The notes: a model not told the origin generated them from the sequence alone. Numbered from the stretch's first letter, positions 50,191-58,895 are shown. The stretch: 64,000 nucleotides of DNA from RYN-230 sp963793825 (GCA_963793825.1 CAWCBE010000011.1:97609-161608); one strand, 5' to 3'. Translations and numbers: made by a program.

Positions 50191-50670
50191 ATGACAGAAT
50201 CTCAGCCCCGTAACGACTTCGCCAGCTTCCCTGCGCCCGCCGAGGGCATCTTGATGGCGTTGTTCATCACTGTCCGCAAGGTCGCCCGATCGCGCGACTT
50301 CTACTCGCGCGTCCTGGGCGGCACCGTCATCCTGGATGAGAACCCATGCACTGTCAGGCTGTCCAACTCGTGGATCATCATGAATCCCGGCGGCCCGCCG
50401 ACCCCCGACAAGCCGGGCATCACGGTGGTCGACTACCAGCCCGGCGACACCACCTCGATCTTCCTGAACTTGCGGGTCGCTGACATCCAGGCCTGCTACG
50501 AGGAGTGGAAGGCGAAGGGGGCAGAGTTCGTGACGCCGCCGATCGACCGTGGAGCGGAGATCCGCTGCTACCTGCGGGACCCGGACGGATACCTGATCGA
50601 GGTCGGCCAGTCCACCGGCCTGTTGCACGGCCATCTCGCCGCCAAGCGCCCGGAGGACCTCCCTGGCTAA
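50191..50670 (+). CDS. VOC (glyoxalase/bleomycin-resistance fold) family protein
   Basis: A 159-aa protein: ALFITVRKVARSRDFYSRVLGGTVILDENPCTVRLSNSWIIMNPGG and TTSIFLNLRVADIQACYEEWKAKGAEFVTPPIDRGAEIRCYLRDPDGYLIEVGQS. The paired beta-alpha-beta-beta-beta modules and the closing RDPDGYLIEVGQ (metal-ligand Glu) define the vicinal oxygen chelate fold. GGAGTGGAG precedes the ATG. Substrate unknown; such proteins are dioxygenases, isomerases or drug binders. Confidence 0.9.
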   Translation: MTESQPRNDFASFPAPAEGILMALFITVRKVARSRDFYSRVLGGTVILDENPCTVRLSNSWIIMNPGGPPTPDKPGITVVDYQPGDTTSIFLNLRVADIQACYEEWKAKGAEFVTPPIDRGAEIRCYLRDPDGYLIEVGQSTGLLHGHLAAKRPEDLPG

Positions 50671-50783
50671 GCTGTCACCGGCCGGGAACCCTCATCGACG
50701 CCATGGCGTCATGTGGTGGCTGAAGATGGAGCTGCGGTTCGGCTAGCGCTGGATCCGACTCCTATTGCTGGGTTGCGGCCCGT

Positions 50784-51485
50784 TCAGGTAGGCAGCAGTG
50801 CCGTCGCGAGGCTGTCGGACAGCCATCGGTTGAAGTCGGCGGTGCTCCAGCTGTGCTGAGCGACCAGCAGCCGGTAGAGGTGGCCGTCCGTGAGCGCCCA
50901 GCAGAGTTCCGCGGCACGTTGCTCGGTTAGGCCGACGGCCAGTCCGTCCAGGGACGCGAGATACCGGATGAACACGGTAGCGCCCAACATCCGGTTGTGG
51001 CTCGCCTCGGCGAGCAGCTGTGCGGCCGCCGGGTCGATATCGGCTGCGGCGATGAGAACTTCGCCGAGCGGCGTGGTGCGCGCGGCGACGTCGGTCACGG
51101 TCTGCACCCAGAGCATGAGTGCCTTCCGCGGGTCTGGCTCGGCCAGGATCGCCTTGGTCGCCGGGCGGTCGGCCAGGGCTATCGGCTCGTCGTCGCCGAC
51201 GATGGCCCAATCCAGGGCCAGCTTGAGCAGGGCCACCTTGCCGCCCACCGAGTTGAACACGGTACGCCGGCTGACGTGCGCGGCCTCCGCGATCCCGTCG
51301 ATCGTCGTGGCCGCATAACCCTGGGCCAAGAAGAGGTCGTGAGCCGCGGTGACGATCGCCCGCCGGGTGCGGCGGGCCTGCTCGTCGCGCACCTGCGACT
51401 CGTACCGCCTCGGCGGCTGGCTCGTTGGGTCAGGCGGCTGGGTCGTCGCATCGGGCGGGCTCGTTGCGTCGGGTGGGGGGCTCAA
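50784..51485 (-). CDS. TetR family transcriptional regulator
   Basis: A 233-aa TetR regulator. The HTH lies at ~38-85 (RAIVTAAHDLFLAQGYAATTIDGIAEAAHVSRRTVFNSVGGKVALLKLAL); the helical ligand domain follows. The N-terminal 30 residues are a Pro/Asp/Thr repeat and probably disordered. TTG start after a G-run. Divergent from the DHA2 transporter at 51609, the usual arrangement for a repressor of an efflux pump. AATGCATT (51534-51541) in the shared region is the best operator candidate. Confidence 0.88.
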   Translation of the reverse strand: MSPPPDATSPPDATTQPPDPTSQPPRRYESQVRDEQARRTRRAIVTAAHDLFLAQGYAATTIDGIAEAAHVSRRTVFNSVGGKVALLKLALDWAIVGDDEPIALADRPATKAILAEPDPRKALMLWVQTVTDVAARTTPLGEVLIAAADIDPAAAQLLAEASHNRMLGATVFIRYLASLDGLAVGLTEQRAAELCWALTDGHLYRLLVAQHSWSTADFNRWLSDSLATALLPT

Positions 51486-51608
51486 CGTGACCCCCCCGGA
51501 GTCTTGACGTTCCTCCGAATTCGTTGCACTATGAATGCATTAATCACATCGTGAGCATATCAAACTTCCGGGGGTATGCAGTAACGACAGAGAGAGGTGG
51601 TGACTCTC
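51486..51608. promoter_or_regulatory. Divergent tetR/MFS control region
   Basis: 123 bases, AT-richer than the flanks. TTGACG (51504-51509) with CACTAT (51526-51531) is a possible promoter towards the transporter, and AATGCATT (51534-51541) is a central palindrome. GAGAGAGG at 51590-51597 is the transporter ribosome site. Confidence 0.45.
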
Positions 51609-53138
51609 ATGTCTAGTGCCACGTCCACCGGCAGCGCCTGGGACCGGCGGCGGTGGCTCATCCTGGGCGTGATCGGCCTGGCGCAGCTCATGGTGGTGCT
51701 GGATCTGACGGTGATGAACGTCGCACTGCCGTCCGCGCAGCGGGCGCTGCACTTCACTACCGTGGACCGGCAGTGGGTGGTCACCGCCTACACCCTGGCG
51801 TTCGGCAGCCTGCTGCTGCTCGGCGGCCGGCTGGCCGACTTGCTGGGCCGCAAGGTCACGTTCCTGGTCGGCCTGGCCGGGTTCGCCGGCGTCTCGGCCA
51901 TCGGCGGCGCCTCGGTCAACTTCGCCATGCTGATCACCGCGCGGGCCTGCCAGGGCGCGTTCGCGGCGCTGCTGGTGCCGTCGGCGCTGTCGCTGCTGAC
52001 CACCACGTTCACCGAGCAGAAGGACCGCGGCAGGGCGTTCGCCGTCTACGGGGCGATCGCCGGGGCCGGCGGCGCGGTGGGCCTGCTGCTAGGCGGCGCG
52101 CTGACCGAGTACCTGTCCTGGCGGTGGACGCTGTATGTGAACCTGATCTTCGCCGCGGTGGCCTTTGCGGGGGGAGCGCTGCTGCTGAAGCGCCAGCCGT
52201 CCCCGGTTAAGCCCAGGCTGGACATCCCCGGCGTGCTGCTGGTCTCCGGCGCGCTGTTCTGCTTGGTCTACGGCTTCTCCAACGCGGCCACGCACAGCTG
52301 GCACGCGCCGTCCACCTGGGGGTTCCTGGCCGCCGGCGTGGCGCTTGGCGCAGGGTTCGCGGTATGGCAGGGCCGGGCGGCCCACCCGCTGCTGCCGCCC
52401 CGCGTGGTGCTCGACCGCAACCGGGGCGGCGCCTACGCCTCGATGCTCATCGCCTCGGCCGGGCTGTTCGGGATCTTCTTGTTCCTGACCTACTACCTGC
52501 AGCAGACGCTCGGGTACTCGCCGCTGGCGACCGGCGTGGCGTTCCTGCCGATCAGCGGCGGCCTCATCCTCGCGTCCAACCTGTCCACGATCGTGCTGAT
52601 GCCCAGATTCGGGCCCAAGCCGCTGGTTGCGTCCGGGATGCTGGCCGCGGCAGGCGCGATGGTATGGCTGGCTCAGCTGGGCCCGCACACCGGCTACGCC
52701 GGAGGCGTGCTCGGCCCGATCATCCTGGCCGCAGTCGGCGTGGGCATGGTGATCGCGCCGGTGATCAACACCGGCACCTTCGGCGTGGCCCCGCAGGACG
52801 CGGGCGTCGCCTCCGCCACCGTCACCGTCGGCCAGCAACTCGGCGCCTCGGTCGGCACGTCGCTGCTGAACACCATCTTCACCGCCGCCGTCACCTCCTA
52901 TCTCGCCGCGCACCTCGCCGCGGCCCGGCTCATCGGCCGCCCGGCCCTGACCGGGCAGGCGCTGGCGCACGGCTACGACACCGCGTTCTGGTGGACCGCC
53001 GGCATATTCGCCGCCGGCGCGGTTACCGCCGGCGCCCTGCTCCGCCCCGGGCCACTGCGCCCGGCAAGCATCCCGCCCCCGGCACACGCTGAAGTGACAA
53101 CTGCACAGGCCAAGGCCGACCCCGCTCTTCCCGGGTGA
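51609..53138 (+). CDS. MFS drug transporter, DHA2 (14-TM, EmrB/QacA) family
   Basis: A 509-aa, 14-TM proton-coupled efflux protein. Motif D1 LDLTVMNVALPSAQRAL follows TM1, motif A GGRLADLLGRK lies between TM2 and TM3, motif B is ITARACQGAFAALLVPSALSLL, and motif C AIAGAGGAVGLLLGGALTEYLSWRWTLYVNL is in TM5-6. Typical substrates are hydrophobic drugs or own metabolites. ATG 51609 has GAGAGG upstream; a GTG 12 bases earlier is possible. Controlled, in all likelihood, by the divergent TetR gene. Confidence 0.92.
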   Translation: MSSATSTGSAWDRRRWLILGVIGLAQLMVVLDLTVMNVALPSAQRALHFTTVDRQWVVTAYTLAFGSLLLLGGRLADLLGRKVTFLVGLAGFAGVSAIGGASVNFAMLITARACQGAFAALLVPSALSLLTTTFTEQKDRGRAFAVYGAIAGAGGAVGLLLGGALTEYLSWRWTLYVNLIFAAVAFAGGALLLKRQPSPVKPRLDIPGVLLVSGALFCLVYGFSNAATHSWHAPSTWGFLAAGVALGAGFAVWQGRAAHPLLPPRVVLDRNRGGAYASMLIASAGLFGIFLFLTYYLQQTLGYSPLATGVAFLPISGGLILASNLSTIVLMPRFGPKPLVASGMLAAAGAMVWLAQLGPHTGYAGGVLGPIILAAVGVGMVIAPVINTGTFGVAPQDAGVASATVTVGQQLGASVGTSLLNTIFTAAVTSYLAAHLAAARLIGRPALTGQALAHGYDTAFWWTAGIFAAGAVTAGALLRPGPLRPASIPPPAHAEVTTAQAKADPALPG

Positions 53139-53266
53139 TGTCGCTGGCGCAGATTCTCGGTGTCCGCGAAGGAGGTGACCCACGGACGTATGAGGGATAT
53201 TCACGTGAACTGCCAAGTCGGGGACCTCAGGGATCCTTACCGCGCATTCAAAAAAGGAGGACGACA

Positions 53267-53962
53267 ATGACAAGCTCTGCTCGGCCCGATGGCCCCGCCG
53301 TCGATCCACGCCACCTAATGGTCATCGGAGCCGGCCCCGGCCTCGGCGGTGCTATCGCGCACCGGTTCGCGCAAGGCGGCTACCACCTCACGCTCCTGGC
53401 CCGGCGCACGGACGGGCTGGCCAAACTGGCCAGCGACCTAGCCGACGCCGGCGCTGCCGTCGACACCGTGGCCGCGGATGCCAGCGATCCTGAGGGCCTG
53501 CGCGCCACCCTCACCTCGCTGTATGCGGGCACCGGCGCGCCCGGGGTCCTGGTCTACAACGCATCGATGCTGACGCCGGACTCGCTGCTGAGTAGCGACG
53601 TCGCCCACCTGCACCAGGCCTACAACGTCGATGTCGTCGGGGCCATCGTGGCCACGCAGGTCGCTGCCCCGGCGATGCGGGCCGCCGGAGGCGGGACCAT
53701 CCTGTTCACCGGCGGCGGCTGGGCTGACCACCCGGGCCCGGCCTGGGGCACCGTCTCGCTTGGCAAGGCCGCGTTGCGGCCGGCGGCGACCATGCTCGGT
53801 GCCGAACTGGCGGGCGACGGCATACGCGTCGCCAGCATCACCATCGCCGGGCAGATCCAACCGGGCACACCGTTCAGCCCGGACCAGATTGCAGAGAAGT
53901 ACTGGTCGGTCGTGCAATCAGACGGCACCTGGCAAAGCGAATTCCGGTTCGACGGAACATGA
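53267..53962 (+). CDS. SDR family oxidoreductase with atypical active site
   Basis: A 231-aa short-chain dehydrogenase-like protein: HLMVIGAGPGLGGAIAHRFAQGGYHLTLLARR (cofactor loop GxGxGLG), VLVYNAS (NAG-like), TILFTGGGW. Where YxxxK should be, it reads VSLGKAALR, so Lys is kept but Tyr is replaced by Val; some SDR subgroups share this. A perfect AAGGAGG 8 bases before ATG 53267 fixes the start. It follows the DHA2 transporter by 128 bases on the same strand. Enzyme activity is uncertain. Confidence 0.85.
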   Translation: MTSSARPDGPAVDPRHLMVIGAGPGLGGAIAHRFAQGGYHLTLLARRTDGLAKLASDLADAGAAVDTVAADASDPEGLRATLTSLYAGTGAPGVLVYNASMLTPDSLLSSDVAHLHQAYNVDVVGAIVATQVAAPAMRAAGGGTILFTGGGWADHPGPAWGTVSLGKAALRPAATMLGAELAGDGIRVASITIAGQIQPGTPFSPDQIAEKYWSVVQSDGTWQSEFRFDGT

Positions 53963-54471
53963 ACCGCCAGCCTCGCCACACCATCTGGCCAGGTGGACCG
54001 CCGTAAGCGATCCGGGCCAGTCGAAGTTGACGGCCGACCCGCTCAGGGTGGTCACCGGATCCGCGCGAGTAGGGGCCCGTGGCCGGGCCGAGGCGGGGAT
54101 CGGCGGCTCCTGGCGACCCGGGTCGGCAGGAAGGCTAGCTGGCCCTCGCGGCCAAGTCGAACGTTGCGCCCGGCATCCTGATGGGGACGCCCTGGTCCGC
54201 ACGCTGCTCGTGGCCCCCACCGTCGTGCTGCCCGGCCGTGGGAACTGGTGGCCGTTCCCGGATGAGCGAGGTCAGTGCCGATCGGTCACCCGGCCTGGCG
54301 CACGAGGGCCAGATCCTCCCCTTGCCAGCCAGCAGGTTGCCAGCTAGCAGGCCAGGTGAGGCACCAGCCACACGCGACGCAGCTAGCAGGCCAGCATTGC
54401 GCCAGCGTGCCAGGCCGAGGACGCTGGCGGGGAAGAGCCAGCTAAACCACGCGTGAGAAAGGCAGGCCATC
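53963..54471. other. 509-bp stretch with short direct repeats, no gene
   Basis: No recognisable coding sequence. Contains a 15-bp direct repeat CAGCTAGCAGGCCAG at 54341-54355 and 54380-54394 and related CAGCnAGCAGG words. Confidence 0.5.
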
Positions 54472-54876
54472 GTGAGCACCCAACCCGAACAACCGCGTGT
54501 CATGCCACCACCTGCGCGGCCCAGGAATGGCCTGGGGGTGGCCGCCTTGGTTCTCGGCGTGGCCAGCCTCGTGGCCGCCGTCTCGTTCGTCCTTTTTCCC
54601 CTGGGCCTGCTGGGGGGCCTCGTCGCGGCTGTCCTGGGCGTCATCGCCCTCACCCGCAGCCGGACGAAGGGTGCGACAAACACTGGACAGGCCAGCGCCG
54701 GCCTCATCTGCGGCATCCTGGCGCTAGCCGTCGCCATCGTGTTCTCCGTGCGCGTCGGCACGTTCGTCGCGCGCAATACCAACGTCTTCACCAGCTTCGA
54801 CAACTGCATCGCTAAGGCCAGCAACCGCAGCGAAGTCTCCAACTGCATCACTCACCTCGCAAACAGCATTCGCTAA
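54472..54876 (+). CDS. DUF4190-type small membrane protein
   Basis: A 134-aa protein: a Pro-rich N-terminus (PEQPRVMPPPARPRNGLG), then AALVLGVASLVAAVSFVLFPLGLLGGLVAAVLGVIALTRSR and GQASAGLICGILALAVAIVFSVRVG, i.e. the two hydrophobic blocks and the GxAxAGLxxG segment of DUF4190 proteins. A short extracytoplasmic tail carries two Cys. GTG start. Role unknown. Confidence 0.8.
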   Translation: MSTQPEQPRVMPPPARPRNGLGVAALVLGVASLVAAVSFVLFPLGLLGGLVAAVLGVIALTRSRTKGATNTGQASAGLICGILALAVAIVFSVRVGTFVARNTNVFTSFDNCIAKASNRSEVSNCITHLANSIR

Positions 54877-55294
54877 CCCCTGACATGGCTTGGGCCCGCC
54901 GGGCCGTCTCCGCTCCCGGCCGGAACGGGCACGGCCATCGAGGTCGAGCGGATGGTCAACGCCGTCGGCCTGTGCCGGGGTTTCCAGAGCTCGTTGTGCC
55001 ATGGAGCGCGCGCGCAGGCAGACTCGTGCCGCGGGTCAGGCTGATCCGGTCGGGCAGTGCCTCGCCGCCCTGAAGAAGGGTGACGCTCACCTCTTGGAGA
55101 CGGTGTGGCCCGGGTGAGGTGGTGGTCTGCGATCCCCCGCTCCGGCGAGGTCCGCGGCCATTGGCGGCCGAGGCAGTTCGTCAGGCAGAGTAAATCCTAG
55201 CTGGCCGAACGCTCACGCCCGTGTCGAGATTGCCGGTCATAAGTCCCGCCGACGACTCGCTGACCAGTCGCCGACACCACCCATCGGAGAAACC
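54877..55294. other. 418-bp stretch without a recognisable gene
   Basis: Short open frames only, with low-complexity translations. Nothing supportable. Confidence 0.45.
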
Positions 55295-56053
55295 ATGACC
55301 AGTGCAGCCACTCCTGTTCCCACCCAGCGCGTACCGGAACTGGCCGGGCAGACCGTCATCGTGATCGGCGGCAGCGCGGGCATCGGGTTCGAGACAGCCC
55401 GGCGCGCCCGGGCTGAGGGTGCTGATGTCATCCTCACCGGCCGTAATCCCGACCGGCTCAAGCGAGCGGCGGCGGAACTCGGCGCGCCACGCACTGCGGC
55501 CTTCGACGCCAACGACGCGGCTGCCCTGAAGCGGTTCTTCGAGGACCTGCCAGCACCGATCGACCACGTGATGGTCACGGCCGGCGGCCCGACCTACGGG
55601 CCCCTGCTCGAGATGGACTCAGCCCAGGTGCGCCAGGCGCTCAGCGACCACGTGGTGCTGGGACTCGACGTCGCGCGCAACGCTGTCGGCAAGATGAGGC
55701 CCGGAGGCACCCTGCTGCTCATGGGCGGCACCGGCGGTCGGCGCGTCGGCCACGGCCTCGGGATCGCCTCTGCCGCCACCGCAGTGCTGCCCCCGTTCAC
55801 AGCAGCCCTCGCGCTTGAGCTCGCGCCAGTTCGCGTGAACCTCATCGCCGCCGGCTTCGTCGACACCCCGCTGTCTGCATCGCTGCTCGGAGACCGGCTC
55901 GAGGAGCGCCGCAATGAGCTGCGGACGACGCTCCCGATCGGCCGCGTCGTCGGCCCCGCCGACGTCGCCGCGCTCGCCGTCCACATCATGATCAACACTG
56001 CGCTCACCGGTGCGACCTATGACGTTGACGGCGGGCAGCAGTTTGCCTCCTGA
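55295..56053 (+). CDS. SDR family oxidoreductase lacking the Tyr-Lys pair
   Basis: A 252-aa SDR: GQTVIVIGGSAGIGFETARRARAEGADVILTGRN (TGxxxGIG-type loop) and VMVTAGGP. TLLLMGGTGGRRVGHGLGIASAATAVLPPFTAALALEL and RVNLIAAGFVDTPLSASLL follow. At the YxxxK position the sequence runs IASAATAVLPPFT, without Tyr or Lys; a known SDR subgroup has this pattern (GIASA..AALPxxTxALALELAP). Cofactor binding is expected, catalysis less so. ATG start after GGAGAAACC. Confidence 0.85.
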   Translation: MTSAATPVPTQRVPELAGQTVIVIGGSAGIGFETARRARAEGADVILTGRNPDRLKRAAAELGAPRTAAFDANDAAALKRFFEDLPAPIDHVMVTAGGPTYGPLLEMDSAQVRQALSDHVVLGLDVARNAVGKMRPGGTLLLMGGTGGRRVGHGLGIASAATAVLPPFTAALALELAPVRVNLIAAGFVDTPLSASLLGDRLEERRNELRTTLPIGRVVGPADVAALAVHIMINTALTGATYDVDGGQQFAS

Positions 56054-56318
56054 TGAACATCCGACACTGAAAGAACGATCCGGCGGCTGGTGGGAGGTCA
56101 CGTACTGGCCGTGGTTCTTCAACCGCAACCAGGCGATCACCGCACTGACGGTCACCGAACTCCTGGAGAGCAGCCACGACAGCAACGCCCCGCTCGTGGC
56201 CGCGCTCCAGCAGGAACTGCTAACGGGCCCGCTGTCCAGGCTTGCCGTCACCGCCCCCGTGACCAGGGCTCCAGGCGCCATCGGCCCTGATCGGCTGGCG
56301 CGCAGCCGCCAGACCTGA
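56010..56318 (+). CDS. Small WWEVTYWP-motif protein, copy 1 (probably 5'-truncated)
   Basis: From about 56073 the frame reads ERSGGWWEVTYWPWFFNRNQAITALTVTELLESSHDSNAPLVAALQQELL, nearly the same as the copy at 58475. The frame opens inside the 3' end of the SDR gene (GTG 56010 or ATG 56019), and the homologous N-terminus (MQLEIDGQIATTAT) is replaced. The downstream tail (to 56318) is Pro/Ala/Arg-rich. I recognise no named family. It lies 32 bases upstream of the HigA operator palindrome. Confidence 0.5.
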   Translation: MRPMTLTAGSSLPPDEHPTLKERSGGWWEVTYWPWFFNRNQAITALTVTELLESSHDSNAPLVAALQQELLTGPLSRLAVTAPVTRAPGAIGPDRLARSRQT

Positions 56319-56350
56319 CGGATCTGTCGGCTCAGCCTGCGGACTCCCTA

Positions 56351-56367
56351 GTAACGCGTTGCGTTAC
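56351..56367. promoter_or_regulatory. Perfect 17-bp palindrome at the HigA start, probable autoregulatory operator
   Basis: GTAACGCGTTGCGTTAC is a perfect 7-3-7 inverted repeat ending 4 bases before the higA ATG. HigA antitoxins repress their own promoter through such sites. Confidence 0.7.
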
Positions 56368-56371
56368 GATC

Positions 56372-56659
56372 ATGCCGCCGGTACACCCCGGCGAGATCCT
56401 GCTGACCGAGTTCCTCGAGCCACTCGGAGTGAGCCAGTATCGGCTGGCCAAGGCGGTAGACGTGCCAGCCAGGCGGATCAACGAGATCGTCCACGGGCAG
56501 CGCCGCAGCAGCGCCGACACGGCCCTGAGGCTTTACCGCTACTTCGGCACTTCCGAGCGGTTCTGGATGAACCTGCAGGCCCGCTACGACCTAGAGGTCG
56601 AGAAGGACCGCCCAGGGACTGCGCTCGACGAGATACAGCCCCTCAGCGCCGCAAGCTGA
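56372..56659 (+). CDS. higA: HigA family addiction-module antitoxin (orphan)
   Basis: A 95-aa HTH antitoxin: PPVHPGEILLTEFLEPLGVSQYRLAKAVDVPARRINEIVHGQRRSSADTALRLYRYFGTSERFWMNLQARYDLEVEK. PGEILxxEFL and SxxxLAxxxxVPxxRINEIVxGxR are the HigA signatures. It should bind a HigB/RelE-type mRNA endonuclease, yet no higB precedes it: upstream is a short WWEVTYWP gene and the operator abuts the antitoxin start. So it is an orphan, perhaps after toxin loss. Related remnants lie at 49932 and 59398. Confidence 0.9.
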   Translation: MPPVHPGEILLTEFLEPLGVSQYRLAKAVDVPARRINEIVHGQRRSSADTALRLYRYFGTSERFWMNLQARYDLEVEKDRPGTALDEIQPLSAAS

Positions 56660-56697
56660 TGCACCTGGGCTTATCCGCCAGCCGAAACCAGTGACCC
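56650..56697. repeat. HigA-tail repeat, copy 1
   Basis: Covers the last codons and stop of higA plus ~38 downstream bases: CGCAAGCTGA, then CTGGGCTTATCCGCC and CCGAAACC, GACCCC. Copy 2 lies at 59398-59445. Confidence 0.65.
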
Positions 56698-56739
56698 CTT
56701 GACCCCCAGGACGTGGGACCAGGCGTTTCCGCGGGTCAG
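56698..56739. repeat. Element-flank repeat, copy 2
   Basis: CTTGACCCC...GAC...GCGTTTCCGC...GTCAG in the same order as 43290-43331, here directly after the HigA-tail repeat. GGTCCCCAAATGGTCCCC follows at about 56806. Confidence 0.45.
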
Positions 56740-56839
56740 CTTGTCGAGATGGGGAGTGGTCAGTCCGGCCACGTGCCGACTGTCCAGCCGGGCGCATGCC
56801 GTGCGGTCCCCAAATGGTCCCCAGGACGGCCGGTCACGC

Positions 56840-57100
56840 ATGACATCCTCTACCCCTATGGACAGTGATGGCTTCTGCCAGCCGGTAGTGTCCGCTCGCG
56901 GCCATGTTCCTGATCCAGCGGATGACGGAGCGATCGCGGCCCGCGCGACTGCCTTGCTCGCCGGTCTTCCGCGTCAGGAGATCGGCGATGCCCAGCGCCT
57001 TCTGTCAGCCTTAATGGCTGACTCATACCGAAACTCCTTGTGGTACATCCCCACATCCCCGCGCGGGCGCACAGGGAGCGACCGGCGACGAGATCCCTGA
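56840..57100 (+). CDS. Hypothetical small protein (weak support)
   Basis: An 86-codon frame from ATG 56840 (MTSSTPMDSDGFCQPVVSARG; IAARATALLAGLPRQEIGDAQRLLSALMADSYRNSLWYIP). The middle has a plausible amphipathic helix pattern, but no family is recognised and no strong ribosome site precedes the ATG. Could be a remnant. Confidence 0.3.
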   Translation: MTSSTPMDSDGFCQPVVSARGHVPDPADDGAIAARATALLAGLPRQEIGDAQRLLSALMADSYRNSLWYIPTSPRGRTGSDRRRDP

Positions 57101-57239
57101 CGAAGCCTATCGAATGGAGCCTCTCGAGCTACTCGGCGGCTGGGACTTCAACTTCGATGACCAACGGGAGATAAATCAGCGGCTACCCCCATTGACTGCA
57201 CTCTCCTGGTGTGGCCCGCATGGGTCTTGACCTGCTGCT

Positions 57240-57365
57240 TAGCTGGTCTTGTATGACGTCACCACCCTGTATTTCAAGTCTGATGAGGGTGACGCGTTCC
57301 GCGAGAGCGGGTTCTCCAAGGAGCGGCGGCTGGAGCCGCAGATCACCATCGGCGTGCTCACTGTC
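57240..57365 (+). pseudogene. IS1634-family transposase fragment
   Basis: The frame encodes VLYDVTTLYFKSDEGDAFRESGFSKERRLEPQITIGVLT, the catalytic-Asp strand region of IS1634-type (IS4 superfamily) transposases. No other part of the gene is recognisable on either side, and the fragment ends at the 3' end of the convergent DUF805 gene. Confidence 0.75.
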
Positions 57366-57368
57366 CCG

Positions 57369-57824
57369 CTATGCGTCGTACTTATTCGGCCCAGGCGTCC
57401 CGGGAAGGCAGTAGAACACGATCAGCGTGATGGTGCCAATGATAGGGATGAAGCCGATGAGCCACCAGAACCCGCTCTTGCCGGAGTCGTGCAGCCGCCG
57501 GACCGCCAGGCTGAGAGTCCCGATGGCGATGACCGCATAGATGATGTACTGGATCGCGACGAGATGGGCCGCGTTCCCGATGCCGGCGCCGATCATATCG
57601 ATGATGATGGCGCTGAGGAAGAACCACCAGAACGCGGATCGTGAGGCGCGGCCGCTGAAGGTGACGATGTTCCTGAAACCCTCGGAGATCGCCTCCCCGA
57701 AGCCGACGGGCCCGCCTTGCAGGTAGCCGCGCTGGCTGGGGTCCCAACCGCCCTGCGGCGGGTACGGCGGCTGCCCGTAACCGCCTGGCGGCTCCTGCGG
57801 GTACGGCTGGTAGGGGCTGCTCAT
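57369..57824 (-). CDS. DUF805 membrane protein
   Basis: A 151-aa protein: a Pro/Tyr/Gly/Gln-rich cytoplasmic N-terminus (SSPYQPYPQEPPGGYGQPPYPP), then FGEAISEGFRNIVTFSGRASRSAFWWFFLSAIIID, about four TM helices and RRLHDSGKSGFWWLIGFIPIIGTITLIVFYCLPG. The F-x-GRASRSxFWxF and RRLHDxGxSGxWxL motifs define DUF805. ATG with GGAGGA 8 bases upstream. Role unknown; found in many bacteria. Confidence 0.92.
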   Translation of the reverse strand: MSSPYQPYPQEPPGGYGQPPYPPQGGWDPSQRGYLQGGPVGFGEAISEGFRNIVTFSGRASRSAFWWFFLSAIIIDMIGAGIGNAAHLVAIQYIIYAVIAIGTLSLAVRRLHDSGKSGFWWLIGFIPIIGTITLIVFYCLPGTPGPNKYDA

Positions 57825-58474
57825 GAATATCCTCCATTTTATTCCCCCGGTTTTCAGTGGTTCCTGCTCCGGGAACGTTACCGATTCTCGCCCGGTTCGG
57901 GCCGTAAGGAAAGCATTTTGAGCGTTTTTCGTGCTCCTTATGCGGCGAAGTACCTGGCGGCACATTTCTCACGCTGCGGTGAGAACGCAGTCTGGGTGCG
58001 CAAGGGCCTCTGGCTGGCTCGTCAACCGCGGCCTAAACATAGCCTTGAACGACCGGGCGGTCCAGACCGCGAGCCGGGGTAAGCGGGGTAAGACGGTCTC
58101 ACTGAGGCCTCGGGGTTCCCGCTGATGGTGTCCGCGTTTGAGGGCAATAAGGCGGAGACGAAGACGATGCTGCTGGTCATCGAGGTGTTCATGGCCGTGC
58201 ACGACCTGCCCCAGGCACGAATCCGGTGTCTGGGCCGGTCTGAGGGAGTCGGGCGGGGAGCCTCCCCTGCAGAATCGCTCCGTCGGGGTCGGGGTGAGTC
58301 CGGGGAGGTCGGAAGGCAGTGGCTCCTGTGATTGGCTCCCCGGCTCCCTGACGGGCCGTCATAGGTGCCGGGATTGTCGGGATTTCCGGCTGCATGGTGG
58401 CTCCCGTATGGCTCCCCTGTCGCTCCCCGGGGCGGGAGAGGGTCCCCAAGCCGATCAGGACCGGCGAAGGCGTC
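57825..58474. other. 650-bp intergenic stretch holding a ~168-bp repeat
   Basis: No gene is recognised. The repeat at 58240-58408 fills its centre. Confidence 0.5.
58240..58408. repeat. ~168-bp dispersed intergenic repeat, copy 1
   Basis: Begins CTGAGGGAGTCGGGC, then GGGAGCC, contains GGCAGTGGCTCC and ATTGGCTCCC, CCGTCATAG, and ends TGGCTCCCGTA. Copy 2 is at 61299-61466 in the same orientation. GGGAGCC near one end and GGCTCCC at the other form inverted ends, so it could be a MITE-like unit. Confidence 0.75.
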
Positions 58475-58669
58475 ATGCAACTGGAGATCGACGGCCAGAT
58501 CGCCACAACCGCCACCGAGCGGGCTGGCGGCTGGTGGGAGGTCACCTACTGGCCGCGATCCTTCGACCGCAACCAAGCCATCACCGCGCTGACGCTCACC
58601 GAGCTCCTGGAGAGCGGGCGCGACAGCGATGACCCGCTGGTAGCGGCGCTCCGCGAGGAACTGGGGTGA
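58475..58669 (+). CDS. Small WWEVTYWP-motif protein, copy 2 (complete)
   Basis: A 64-aa protein: MQLEIDGQIATTATERAGGWWEVTYWPRSFDRNQAITALTLTELLESGRDSDDPLVAALREELG. Two predicted parts: an N-terminal strand pair with the Trp-rich WWEVTYWP, then two helices. ATG chosen at MQLEID where the coherent sequence begins; upstream in-frame codons are repeat-like. High identity at DNA level to 56073-56222. I do not recognise the family. In this region of antitoxin genes it may be a small antitoxin-like or transcription-control protein, but that is a guess. Confidence 0.65.
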   Translation: MQLEIDGQIATTATERAGGWWEVTYWPRSFDRNQAITALTLTELLESGRDSDDPLVAALREELG

Positions 58670-58895
58670 CCGGCGGCTGGCCAAGTCCACCTCCGTCTGC
58701 GCCGTAGGCGTAGCCGGCGGCGGACGCGGTCATCAGATATCCGTCTGCATGCTGGCGGCGGCACCCGACCGGCCGCATGCCGATCATCTGGGCATGTCGG
58801 CGGGGACAGGCCATGCGATGCCTGGCTGAGCGCGCTCGCACGCTTGCCCGAATCCTTGAGGGGTCTTTCGCCAACTGGTGAGTACCATCCAGGCA

